DNA of 12,654 bases from GCA-2726865 sp050053595 (lineage in GTDB: Archaea; Thermoproteota; Bathyarchaeia; TCS64), in the NCBI GenBank assembly GCA_050053595.1, contig JASFTK010000039.1, positions 1-12,654 on the forward strand. Direction: 5' to 3'. Of the stretch, positions 1 to 6,064 are shown in pieces. Below the pieces are notes generated by a model. It was not told the DNA's origin. It made no database searches and was given only the letters and a program-made list of their open reading frames with translations. The position numbers and the translations under genes were made by a program. Every line of letters begins with the position of its first letter. The stretch's first letter is position 1.

Positions 1-2
1 GA

Positions 3-722
3 GAGGGGGACGGGTATGTCGTCAATGGCTCAAAGACCTTCATCACCAACGCCAACATCTCCGACTTCGTCATAACCATCTGTCAGACAGACCCCGAGGC
101 GGAGCCCCCCTACAGGGGGCAGAGCATACTCATCATCGATGGAGATACCCCGGGGATGGACGCGACAAAGCTCAAGGGAAAGCTGGGTATAAAGGCCTCC
201 CAGACCTGCGAGGTCGCCTTCAGCGACGCCATAGTCCCTGCCGGGAACCTCCTTGGGGAGCTCAACAAGGGTTTCTATCACACCCTAGAGTTCCTCAACG
301 AGTCTAGGATCGAGATCGCCGCCCAGGGGGTCGGGATCGCCCAGGGCGCCCTGGACAGGGCTGTCGACTATGCCAAGGAGAGGACCCTCTTCGGGAAGCC
401 CCTGGTGGAGCTCCAGGCGGTCTCCCACAAGCTCGCCGATATGGCTATCAAGGTCGAGGGCGCGAGGCTGCTGACCCATAAAGCTGCTTGGCTTGCAGAC
501 CAGGGGGAGCCGGACCCGATGATCAGCTCTATCGCTAAGGTCTATGCTGCCCGGGCTGGGGTCGAGGTGACTGATGAGGCCACCCAGATATTCGGGGGCT
601 ACTCCTTCTTGGACGACTATGAGATCGAGAGGTTCTACCGTCACGCCAAGGTCATCGAGATCTATGAGGGGGCCAAGGAGGTCCAGAAGAACAACATCAC
701 CCGCTGTCTCCTCAGGAGATGA
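3..722 (+). CDS. acyl-CoA dehydrogenase, 5'-truncated by window edge
   Basis: FAD-dependent oxidation of an acyl-CoA to the trans-2-enoyl-CoA, normally passing electrons to an electron-transfer flavoprotein. The reading frame is open from the first bases, so the start lies outside the window; 239 residues are visible and, by comparison with the next gene, about 145 N-terminal residues are missing. The visible part starts in the middle beta-domain (GYVVNGSKTFITNA) and includes the whole C-terminal helical domain. The family's catalytic glutamate lies in IYEGAKEVQ at visible residue 222, so the base is present, although the usual YEGT reads YEGA. Two further family positions differ: GGYSF instead of GGYGF, and RHAK instead of RDAK. 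It ends 19 bases before a second, clearly paralogous dehydrogenase, so the two are probably one operon. The family is certain from the motifs. Substrate chain length or branching cannot be read from the sequence. Confidence 0.93.
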   Translation, partial: EGDGYVVNGSKTFITNANISDFVITICQTDPEAEPPYRGQSILIIDGDTPGMDATKLKGKLGIKASQTCEVAFSDAIVPAGNLLGELNKGFYHTLEFLNESRIEIAAQGVGIAQGALDRAVDYAKERTLFGKPLVELQAVSHKLADMAIKVEGARLLTHKAAWLADQGEPDPMISSIAKVYAARAGVEVTDEATQIFGGYSFLDDYEIERFYRHAKVIEIYEGAKEVQKNNITRCLLRR

Positions 723-741
723 GGGGGAAGGCAGCAGTACT

Positions 742-1893
742 ATGAACTTCCAGCTGACCCCTGAGCAGTCCGACATCAAGGCTGCCGTGGAGGAGTTCTG
801 CCAGGGCAGCTTCACCCCCGAGCTCGCACGAGAGTGCGACAGAGAGGAAAAGTTCCCCCACAAACTACACAGGGAGGCGGCACGCCTCGGGTTCATCGGG
901 ATACACCTGCCTGAGGAATATGGGGGAGGGGGCTATGGCCTCACAGAGAACGTCATAGTCGCCGAAGCAATGTGCAGGGCGGACTCGACCTTAGGGACCG
1001 CTCTGATCCTCACTGACCTCGGCTGCGAGCTCATCGACACTCTTGGATCCCCAGAGCAGAAGGGGAGACACTTGAGGAGGGTAGCGAACGGAGAGGCAGT
1101 ATCTTCCATTGCTCTGACAGAGCCTGCCAGGGGGAGCGCCCTCTCGGAGAGACTCGACACCACGGCCACTAGAGCCGGGGAAGACTGGACCATCAACGGG
1201 GGCAAGACCCTGATAACCAACGCCCCTATCGCCCAACTTTTCGTCACCCTCTGCCAGAGTGACCTCGCCGCCGACCCCCCCTACAGGGGCCAGAGCCTCT
1301 ACATCATCGATGGCGGGGCCGAGGGTGTCGAGGTCAGGGAGATCAAGGGGAAGATGGGGATCAGGGCCGCCCCTCTAGGGGAGGTGACCTTTGAGAACGT
1401 CAGGCTCCCGGAGGAGTCCCTCCTGGGAGAGCTGGACATGGGATTCTACGAGACCCTAGAATTCTTCAACAGCAGCAGGGTTGAGATCGCCGCACAAGCC
1501 CTGGGCATCGCTGAAGGGGCTCTGGACAGGGCTCTCGCCTACTCCAAGGAACGGGAGGTCTCAGGGACAGCCATCTCAGAACTCCAGGCGATCTCCCACA
1601 AGCTCGCCGATATGGCCATCAAGGTCGAGGGCGCTAGGCTCTTGGTCTACAAAGCCGCTTGGCTCGTTGACAGGGGTAGGGGAGATCCCATGGTCTCCTC
1701 GATGGCGAAGGCGAGGGCTGGGAAGGTGGCGGTGGAGGTGGCGGACGAGGCGGTCCAGATCCTCGGGGGCTATGGATACATCGCTGAGTACGACGTCGAG
1801 AGGGGGTACAGGGATGCGAAGATCACTGAGATCTATGAGGGGACCCGGGAGATCCAGAGGAACACGGTGACCCGGTTCCTGCTGCGGCGTTAG
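742..1893 (+). CDS. acyl-CoA dehydrogenase (second of tandem pair)
   Basis: A complete 383-residue acyl-CoA dehydrogenase, the usual length for the family. Order: N-terminal helical domain starting MNFQLTPEQ, middle beta-domain with ALTEPARGSA (about residues 124-133, the flavin/substrate-contact motif usually written TEPxAGSD, here with Ala for Asp), then the C-terminal helical domain with ILGGYGYIAEYDVER and IYEGTREIQ. The catalytic glutamate is E366. The frame is open further upstream, but ATG 742 is chosen because the family N-terminus begins here and the longer version would run into the preceding gene; a purine-rich GAGGGGGA lies 13 bases upstream. It is paralogous to the preceding gene, with a stretch of high nucleotide identity, pointing to tandem duplication. 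It is probably translated from the same mRNA. Expected role: first oxidation step of beta-oxidation; substrate unknown. Confidence 0.95.
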   Translation: MNFQLTPEQSDIKAAVEEFCQGSFTPELARECDREEKFPHKLHREAARLGFIGIHLPEEYGGGGYGLTENVIVAEAMCRADSTLGTALILTDLGCELIDTLGSPEQKGRHLRRVANGEAVSSIALTEPARGSALSERLDTTATRAGEDWTINGGKTLITNAPIAQLFVTLCQSDLAADPPYRGQSLYIIDGGAEGVEVREIKGKMGIRAAPLGEVTFENVRLPEESLLGELDMGFYETLEFFNSSRVEIAAQALGIAEGALDRALAYSKEREVSGTAISELQAISHKLADMAIKVEGARLLVYKAAWLVDRGRGDPMVSSMAKARAGKVAVEVADEAVQILGGYGYIAEYDVERGYRDAKITEIYEGTREIQRNTVTRFLLRR

Positions 1894-1904
1894 GTTCTAT
1901 GCAC

Positions 1905-1950
1905 AGTCTTAAAAACTAAATGGCTTCTGATTTAGTTGGAGTATAAGATG
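1905..1950 (+). promoter_or_regulatory. putative promoter region for the thiolase-like/DUF35 pair
   Basis: This is an A/T-rich island in GC-rich surroundings within the 107-base gap before the thiolase-like start. Two TATA-like stretches are visible: TCTTAAAAAC around 1907-1916 and GAGTATAAGA around 1940-1949. The second would place transcription start near 1970 and a leader of about 30 bases that includes the GGGG-containing ribosome binding site just before ATG 2001. Which box is used cannot be decided, and read-through from the upstream dehydrogenases is also possible. Confidence 0.3.
1914..1937. repeat. perfect 8-bp inverted repeat, possible operator
   Basis: AACTAAAT (1914-1921) and its exact reverse complement ATTTAGTT (1930-1937) are separated by 8 bases. 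The element sits in the gap between the tandem dehydrogenases and the thiolase-like gene, next to A/T-rich promoter-like sequence. The dyad form and location fit a homodimeric repressor site. No poly-T run follows, so a bacterial-type terminator is less likely. No second copy was seen upstream of the other transcription units by eye. Confidence 0.4.
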
Positions 1951-2000
1951 ACTGGTTCTGTTCTAATTGGGACACCAGCAAGCTTCAAGGGGGATGAGGG

Positions 2001-3290
2001 ATGACGAGGGTCGCCTTGATTGGGGGAGGGATCTCCAGGTTCGATGTCCACAGGCGGGAGGTCGCCGAGGAGCTCGTAGCCCAGGCGTACAAGCAGATGC
2101 TTGACTCGATGCCTGAGCTTGAGACCCGGGACATCGAGGCTGTGATCTCCTCCTACTTCAGCGACCACCTCAACCAGCAGCTCTGCATGAGCTGGATCAT
2201 CCAGGACTACCTGGGGCTGAGCACTAAGCCCGGCTACAGGGTCGAGTCCGGGGGGTCCACCCCCATCGACGCCATCATCAACGCCTACTTCCTCATCAAG
2301 TCCGGATACTATGACCTGATCCTAGTGCCCGGCTGGGAGAAGATGTCAGAGGTGGATACCGCCAAGACCAACGAGTTCATCGCAGCCGCCTCCGACACAG
2401 ACTGGGACTTCACCGTCGGCGGGTACTACAACGGCTACTACGCCGCCCTGGAGGTCCGCCATATGCAGCTCTACGGCGAGACAGAGGAGGACCTCAACAG
2501 GATCGCCGTCAAGGACCACAACAACGCTGTCGTCAACCCCTTCAGCCAGTGGGTAAGCCAGCACGGCACCGGTAAGATCACCATGGACGACGCATGGGAG
2601 TCCCGCCTCATCGCCTGGCCCTACAGAGCGCTGAACATCGCGAACATATCCGAGGGCGCCTCAGTGCTCCTCCTGGCATCTGAAGATGTCGCCAAGAGAT
2701 ACACAGACTCCCCCGTCTGGTTCGAGGGGGTTGGCCTGGGGAGCGACTCGATGCGCCCTGGAGACAGGCTCTGCAACTGGGCATGGGAGGGGATGTACCC
2801 CGAGGACGAGAAGCTCTACCCGGCTGGTATGTCCGCGCCCAAGACCCCGTATCCCGAGATGGCTAACTTCGGGGCTATGAGGGTCGCCGCTGACGCGGCT
2901 TACAAGGACGCGGGGATCAAGGACCCGGTCAGAGAGCTTGATTTCGCTGAGGTCTTCGCCCCCTACAACGGGGTGGAGCTCACCCTCTGGGAGGACATGA
3001 GGTTCTGCAAGCGGGGAGAAGGTAAGACCCTGATCCGTGAGGGGGTCGTCGAGAACAAAGGGGAGCTACCGACACAGCTCAGCGGAGCCCTCACAGCCCA
3101 GGGACACCCCGTCGGGGCCTCAAGCCTAGCGATGGCCCTCCACATCTTCTGGCAGCTCAGGGAGGAGATCCCAAAGGTCTACGGGAAGAAAGCCTCTGCC
3201 ATCCAGCAGTCCGGCGCCGAGAGAGCCCTGATCCAGGGCCACGGGGGTACAGGATGCCAGGGAGGGGTGATCATCTATGGGAGGGACTGA
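2001..3290 (+). CDS. thiolase-superfamily protein lacking the catalytic cysteine (SCP2-thiolase/Ltp2-like)
   Basis: A 429-residue thiolase-fold protein that begins MTRVALIGGG and is preceded by a GGGG ribosome binding site 7 bases before ATG. Gapless alignment with the second thiolase in this window (8888-7722), anchored on EKM(S/T)EVDT and RFCKRGEG/GFCKRGEG, puts Gly85 (ESGGSTPID) where that protein has nucleophilic Cys83 (EAACASGSA). Its VHDCF histidine is also replaced: here the segment is VFAPYNG, with Phe319 at the His position and Tyr322 nearby. The GHPVGA histidine (H369) and a C-terminal GHGGTGCQGG loop remain. Ordinary Claisen thiolysis by Cys acylation is therefore not expected. In bacterial steroid side-chain degradation, Ltp2 is a thiolase-fold retro-aldolase that works with a DUF35 domain; the DUF35 gene directly downstream invites that comparison. 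Other options are a condensing or scaffold role. The fold is sure; the reaction is inferred only. Confidence 0.88.
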   Translation: MTRVALIGGGISRFDVHRREVAEELVAQAYKQMLDSMPELETRDIEAVISSYFSDHLNQQLCMSWIIQDYLGLSTKPGYRVESGGSTPIDAIINAYFLIKSGYYDLILVPGWEKMSEVDTAKTNEFIAAASDTDWDFTVGGYYNGYYAALEVRHMQLYGETEEDLNRIAVKDHNNAVVNPFSQWVSQHGTGKITMDDAWESRLIAWPYRALNIANISEGASVLLLASEDVAKRYTDSPVWFEGVGLGSDSMRPGDRLCNWAWEGMYPEDEKLYPAGMSAPKTPYPEMANFGAMRVAADAAYKDAGIKDPVRELDFAEVFAPYNGVELTLWEDMRFCKRGEGKTLIREGVVENKGELPTQLSGALTAQGHPVGASSLAMALHIFWQLREEIPKVYGKKASAIQQSGAERALIQGHGGTGCQGGVIIYGRD

Positions 3291-3291
3291 G

Positions 3292-3990
3292 ATGGAAGAG
3301 AAGATAATCAAGGAGAAATCAGCCCTCAAGGAGTGGATCGCCTGGGCCAAGAAAGGGAACTGGAGCATACCGGGCTACAGGATCATCGAAGCCCCCAAAG
3401 GACCTAAACTCGGTGAGACCACCACGGAACGTTACATGATCGCCGAGAGACCTCACGGCGTCACCTACCAGCACAGCCTGGGCCTAGTCTCCAAGTTCTT
3501 CGAAGGACTCCTCAACAAAGAGCTCTGGGGCACCCACTGTCCTCTCTGCGACACCACCTACCTGCCTCCAAGAGCCCACTGCTGGAAACCCGAATGCAAG
3601 GTCGCCGAGACCGAATGGATGAGACTCCCTATGAAGGGAGAGATCTGGACTTTCAGCGTCATGCTATTCTCAGCCACCGCCTTCATGGAGCAGTTGCCCT
3701 TCGTCCTGGCCTATGTAAAGGTCGAAGGGGCGGACACCGCCCTCCCCATGCAGATCAAAGGGGTAAAACCCGAGGACGTCTACATCGGCATGGAGCTAGA
3801 CATCAAATTCGTCGACGAGCCCACAGGAGACCTCATGGACCTCTACGGGGTACCCGCTGGCGAGGTTAAGCCTCCGGTGGATGCAGCCCTCCAGAGAGAC
3901 CCTAGGTCCGTGGAACTGCTGAAAAAAGACCTAGAGAAGACCTATGCCTTCGTACTGAAACGGTTCGGCATCGACAACAGGATCCGCTAA
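3292..3990 (+). CDS. enlarged DUF35 (zinc-ribbon/OB-fold) acyl-CoA-associated protein
   Basis: A 232-residue protein whose core (about residues 60-190) is a DUF35 module: a rubredoxin-like zinc ribbon with four cysteines, C83-x2-C86-x10-C97-x4-C102, followed by a beta-rich OB-fold segment (GEIWTFSVM onward). DUF35 proteins bind thiolase-fold enzymes and help shape the acyl-CoA site, as in the archaeal thiolase/HMG-CoA synthase complex. ATG 3292 is chosen: GGAGG at 3280-3284 lies 7 bases upstream, and it starts just after the preceding stop. An in-frame ATG at 3277 would add five residues. Compared with the 143-residue DUF35 protein further along, it carries about 60 extra N-terminal residues and about 40 C-terminal residues. 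The second zinc-ribbon knuckle is CxxxxC, not CxxC. It is almost certainly co-translated with, and partner of, the Cys-less thiolase-like protein. Confidence 0.9.
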   Translation: MEEKIIKEKSALKEWIAWAKKGNWSIPGYRIIEAPKGPKLGETTTERYMIAERPHGVTYQHSLGLVSKFFEGLLNKELWGTHCPLCDTTYLPPRAHCWKPECKVAETEWMRLPMKGEIWTFSVMLFSATAFMEQLPFVLAYVKVEGADTALPMQIKGVKPEDVYIGMELDIKFVDEPTGDLMDLYGVPAGEVKPPVDAALQRDPRSVELLKKDLEKTYAFVLKRFGIDNRIR

Positions 3991-3998
3991 CCCCCATC

Positions 3999-4005
3999 TT
4001 TTTTT
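3999..4005 (+). terminator. poly-T archaeal-type terminator
   Basis: Seven consecutive T residues start 8 bases after the DUF35 stop codon, without a visible GC-rich hairpin. This is the usual form of an archaeal intrinsic terminator. It separates the thiolase-like/DUF35 unit from the third dehydrogenase. Confidence 0.55.
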
Positions 4006-4028
4006 CTGCAAACTCCTACACAGATCCA

Positions 4029-4068
4029 GAAAATTATTTCAATCTTAAGAGTTGATCTAAAATGGGGA
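4029..4068 (+). promoter_or_regulatory. putative promoter and ribosome binding site of the third acyl-CoA dehydrogenase
   Basis: An A/T-rich stretch, AGAAAATTATTTC (about 4029-4040), is TATA-like and lies about 40 bases before the TTG start; transcription would begin near 4060. GGGGA at 4064-4068 is a plausible ribosome binding site 7 bases before TTG 4076. Two ATG codons in this leader (4062, 4072) are out of frame with the dehydrogenase, and the one at 4072 meets a stop after four codons. Confidence 0.35.
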
Positions 4069-4075
4069 TTAATGT

Positions 4076-5221
4076 TTGAATTTTGAGCTCACTGAAGAGC
4101 AAGAAGAGATAAGGATGGCCGTACGCGAGTTCGCCGAGAAGGAGTTCACACCTGAACTCGCCAGGGAGTACGACCAGAAAGAAGAGTTCCCTTTCGGACT
4201 GTATAAGAAAGCCGCCCAGCTGGGCTTGATAGGCCTCCACTTCGAGGAGGAGTTCGGTGGCCAGGGATACGGCCTGATGGAGATGGTCCTCAGTATTGAG
4301 GAGCTTTGCAGGGCCGACTCCACCTTGGGCACCTCGATGCTCATCGGGGCCTTCGGCAGCGACATGATACACATGTTCGGCACCGAGGAGCAGATGCAGA
4401 AATACCTGCCTAAAGTGGCCTCAGGTGAGTGGATCGCCTCAGGAGCCTTCACCGAGCCCGCCAGAGGGAGCGACATCACTATGGTGGACACCAACGCTGA
4501 GAAGGATGATGATGGGTACGTCATCAACGGGACCAAGACCCTTATCTCCAACGCCCCTATCGCTGACTTCGGCGTCATCCTCTGCCAGACGGATCCCGGG
4601 GTCCAGCACAGGGGCAGCAGCCTCCTGGTCGTCGATAAGGATACCCCGGGATTCGATGCCTCCCACATACATGGGAAGATGGGTATCAGGGCCTCGGTCA
4701 TAGGGGAGTACTCCTTCAGCGACTGCAGGGTCCCACTGGACAACCTAGTCGGTGTCGAGAACATGGGGTTCTACCATACACTTGAGTTCCTTGATGTCGG
4801 GAGGGTCGCAGTCGCCGCCCAGACCGTGGGGATGGCTCAAGGGGCAATGGAGATGGCTATGGCATATGCCAAGGAGAGGACCCAATTCGGCCGCCCCATC
4901 TCAGACTTCCAGGTGATACAGCACAAGCTCGCCGACATCGCCACCCAGATCGAGGCCGCCCGCCTTATGACATACAAGGCTGCTTGGTACATCGACCAGG
5001 GTAGGATCATACCCAAGTGGTCATGCATGGCTAAAAACTTCGCAACCTCCGCCGCCGGTAGGACCGTCTCAGAAGCCCTCCAGATATTCGGCGGATACGG
5101 CTTTATATCCGAATATGACATCGAACGCATTTACAGAGACGTCAGGGTCACCGAACTCTATGAGGGCACCACAGAGATACAGAAAAACATGGTAGCGAGG
5201 TTCCTACTCCGCGGGGAGTAG
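4076..5221 (+). CDS. acyl-CoA dehydrogenase (third copy, TTG start)
   Basis: A complete 381-residue acyl-CoA dehydrogenase. TTG is the start because translation from it gives MNFELTEEQEEI, matching the MNFQLTPEQ N-terminus of the copy at 742; no in-frame ATG exists before the conserved N-terminus, and GGGGA precedes it by 7 bases. Motifs: AFTEPARGSD in the middle domain, IFGGYGFISEYDIER, and LYEGTTEIQ with catalytic E363. Unlike the copy at 742, it keeps the Asp of the TEPxxGSD motif. It is a separate transcription unit with a poly-T run on either side and its own promoter-like box. It sits beside the Cys-less thiolase/DUF35 pair and faces the leftward operon holding the rest of the beta-oxidation cycle. 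Likely role: oxidation of an acyl-CoA whose chain length differs from those of the tandem pair. The family is certain; the substrate is unknown. Confidence 0.95.
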   Translation: MNFELTEEQEEIRMAVREFAEKEFTPELAREYDQKEEFPFGLYKKAAQLGLIGLHFEEEFGGQGYGLMEMVLSIEELCRADSTLGTSMLIGAFGSDMIHMFGTEEQMQKYLPKVASGEWIASGAFTEPARGSDITMVDTNAEKDDDGYVINGTKTLISNAPIADFGVILCQTDPGVQHRGSSLLVVDKDTPGFDASHIHGKMGIRASVIGEYSFSDCRVPLDNLVGVENMGFYHTLEFLDVGRVAVAAQTVGMAQGAMEMAMAYAKERTQFGRPISDFQVIQHKLADIATQIEAARLMTYKAAWYIDQGRIIPKWSCMAKNFATSAAGRTVSEALQIFGGYGFISEYDIERIYRDVRVTELYEGTTEIQKNMVARFLLRGE

Positions 5222-5230
5222 CACAACCCC

Positions 5231-5236
5231 TTTTTT
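5231..5236 (+). terminator. poly-T terminator of the third acyl-CoA dehydrogenase
   Basis: Six T residues follow a CCCC stretch 9 bases after the stop codon, with no hairpin. It forms the rightward half of a convergent terminator pair in a gap of only 48 bases. Confidence 0.45.
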
Positions 5237-5252
5237 CTAAACAACACTGCAT

Positions 5253-5258
5253 AAAAAA
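5253..5258 (-). terminator. poly-T terminator of the leftward beta-oxidation operon
   Basis: Six A residues on the given strand read as six T residues on the minus strand, 11 bases past the enoyl-CoA hydratase stop. Together with the run at 5231-5236 it closes two converging transcription units. Confidence 0.45.
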
Positions 5259-5269
5259 GTGAGTGAGGG

Positions 5270-6064
5270 TTATTTTCCCTTAAACTCGGGTTTCCTCTTC
5301 TCGAAGAACGCAGAGATACCCTCAACTATGTCCTCAGTGGCAGCCAGTGTCCCGAAGGACTTTGCCTCCATCTTCAGGCCCTCCGCCAGGGTGAGCTGGC
5401 TTCCCTCGTTCATAGCCCGCTTCGCGACTTTCAGGGCCACCGGAGGTCCCTCAGCCAACCTATGCGCTAGGGCTTCAGCCTCCTCGTAGAGCTTATCTGG
5501 AGGGACGACCTTATGGGCGAGCCCAATTTCTAAGGCTTCCTTTGCTGAAACACGGTCGCCCAGGAAGACGAGTTCCTTTGCCTTTGGCAAACCCACAAAC
5601 CTGCAGAGCCTCTGGGTGCCCCCCCAACCCGGTATTATGCCCAGATTGATCTCGGGGCTCCCCATCTGCGCTGATTCCGCCACCACCCTGAAATCGCAGG
5701 CCAGTGCGAACTCCAACCCCCCGCCGAGGCAGAACCCGTGGATCGCCGCGACAAAAGGTTTGGGCGAGGCCTCGATCCTGTCCATGAGCCTTTGCCCCTT
5801 CTCAGAAGTGGCTATCGCCCTCTCTGAATCGAGGCCCGTGAACATGGTGAGATCCGCTCCTACGCTGAAAGCCCGCTCGCCCTCCCCTTTTACGAGGACG
5901 CAACGGACTTCGTCGTCTGCGTCGACCTCCTCGATGACGGTGTTCAGTTCTCCGACCATGTCAAGGTTGAAGGCGTTCATCCGTCCCGGGCGGTTAAAGG
6001 TGATCCAGAGGAGAACGCCCTCTTTCTCGACTTGGATGGTGCTGAAACGGGACTTCTTAGGCAT
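5270..6064 (-). CDS. enoyl-CoA hydratase (crotonase family)
   Basis: A 264-residue crotonase-fold enzyme that adds water to trans-2-enoyl-CoA to give 3-hydroxyacyl-CoA. Both catalytic glutamates of true hydratases are present: E118 in GGGLEFALACD and E138 in GSPEINLGIIPGWGGTQRL. The oxyanion-hole segments AFSVGAD (66-71) and CLGGG (112-116) are also present. The frame is open further upstream within the HAD gene, but the family N-terminus begins near MPKKSRFSTIQVEK, so ATG 6064 is chosen. It overlaps the end of the 3-hydroxyacyl-CoA dehydrogenase gene by 8 bases; GGGG about 10 bases before the ATG could serve as ribosome binding site, and translation is probably coupled. In Sulfolobales and some other archaea these two activities are one fused protein in this same domain order. 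Here they are split, and a one-base difference would restore the fusion. Confidence 0.94.
   Translation of the reverse strand: MPKKSRFSTIQVEKEGVLLWITFNRPGRMNAFNLDMVGELNTVIEEVDADDEVRCVLVKGEGERAFSVGADLTMFTGLDSERAIATSEKGQRLMDRIEASPKPFVAAIHGFCLGGGLEFALACDFRVVAESAQMGSPEINLGIIPGWGGTQRLCRFVGLPKAKELVFLGDRVSAKEALEIGLAHKVVPPDKLYEEAEALAHRLAEGPPVALKVAKRAMNEGSQLTLAEGLKMEAKSFGTLAATEDIVEGISAFFEKRKPEFKGK

Noticed and set aside
574..741. N-terminal extension of the second dehydrogenase
   Set aside because: It would overlap the end of the first dehydrogenase in another frame and is low-complexity Arg/Ser; the family N-terminus starts at 742.
285..896. Long minus-strand open frame across the tandem dehydrogenases
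   Set aside because: Antisense to two clear dehydrogenase genes and a by-product of GC-rich codon use; the translation shows no recognisable domain.
1914..1937. Inverted repeat read as a rho-independent terminator
   Set aside because: A/T-rich arms and no T-run after it; archaeal terminators here are plain poly-T runs.
4069..4764. Minus-strand open frame opposite the third dehydrogenase
   Set aside because: Shadow of a well-supported gene.
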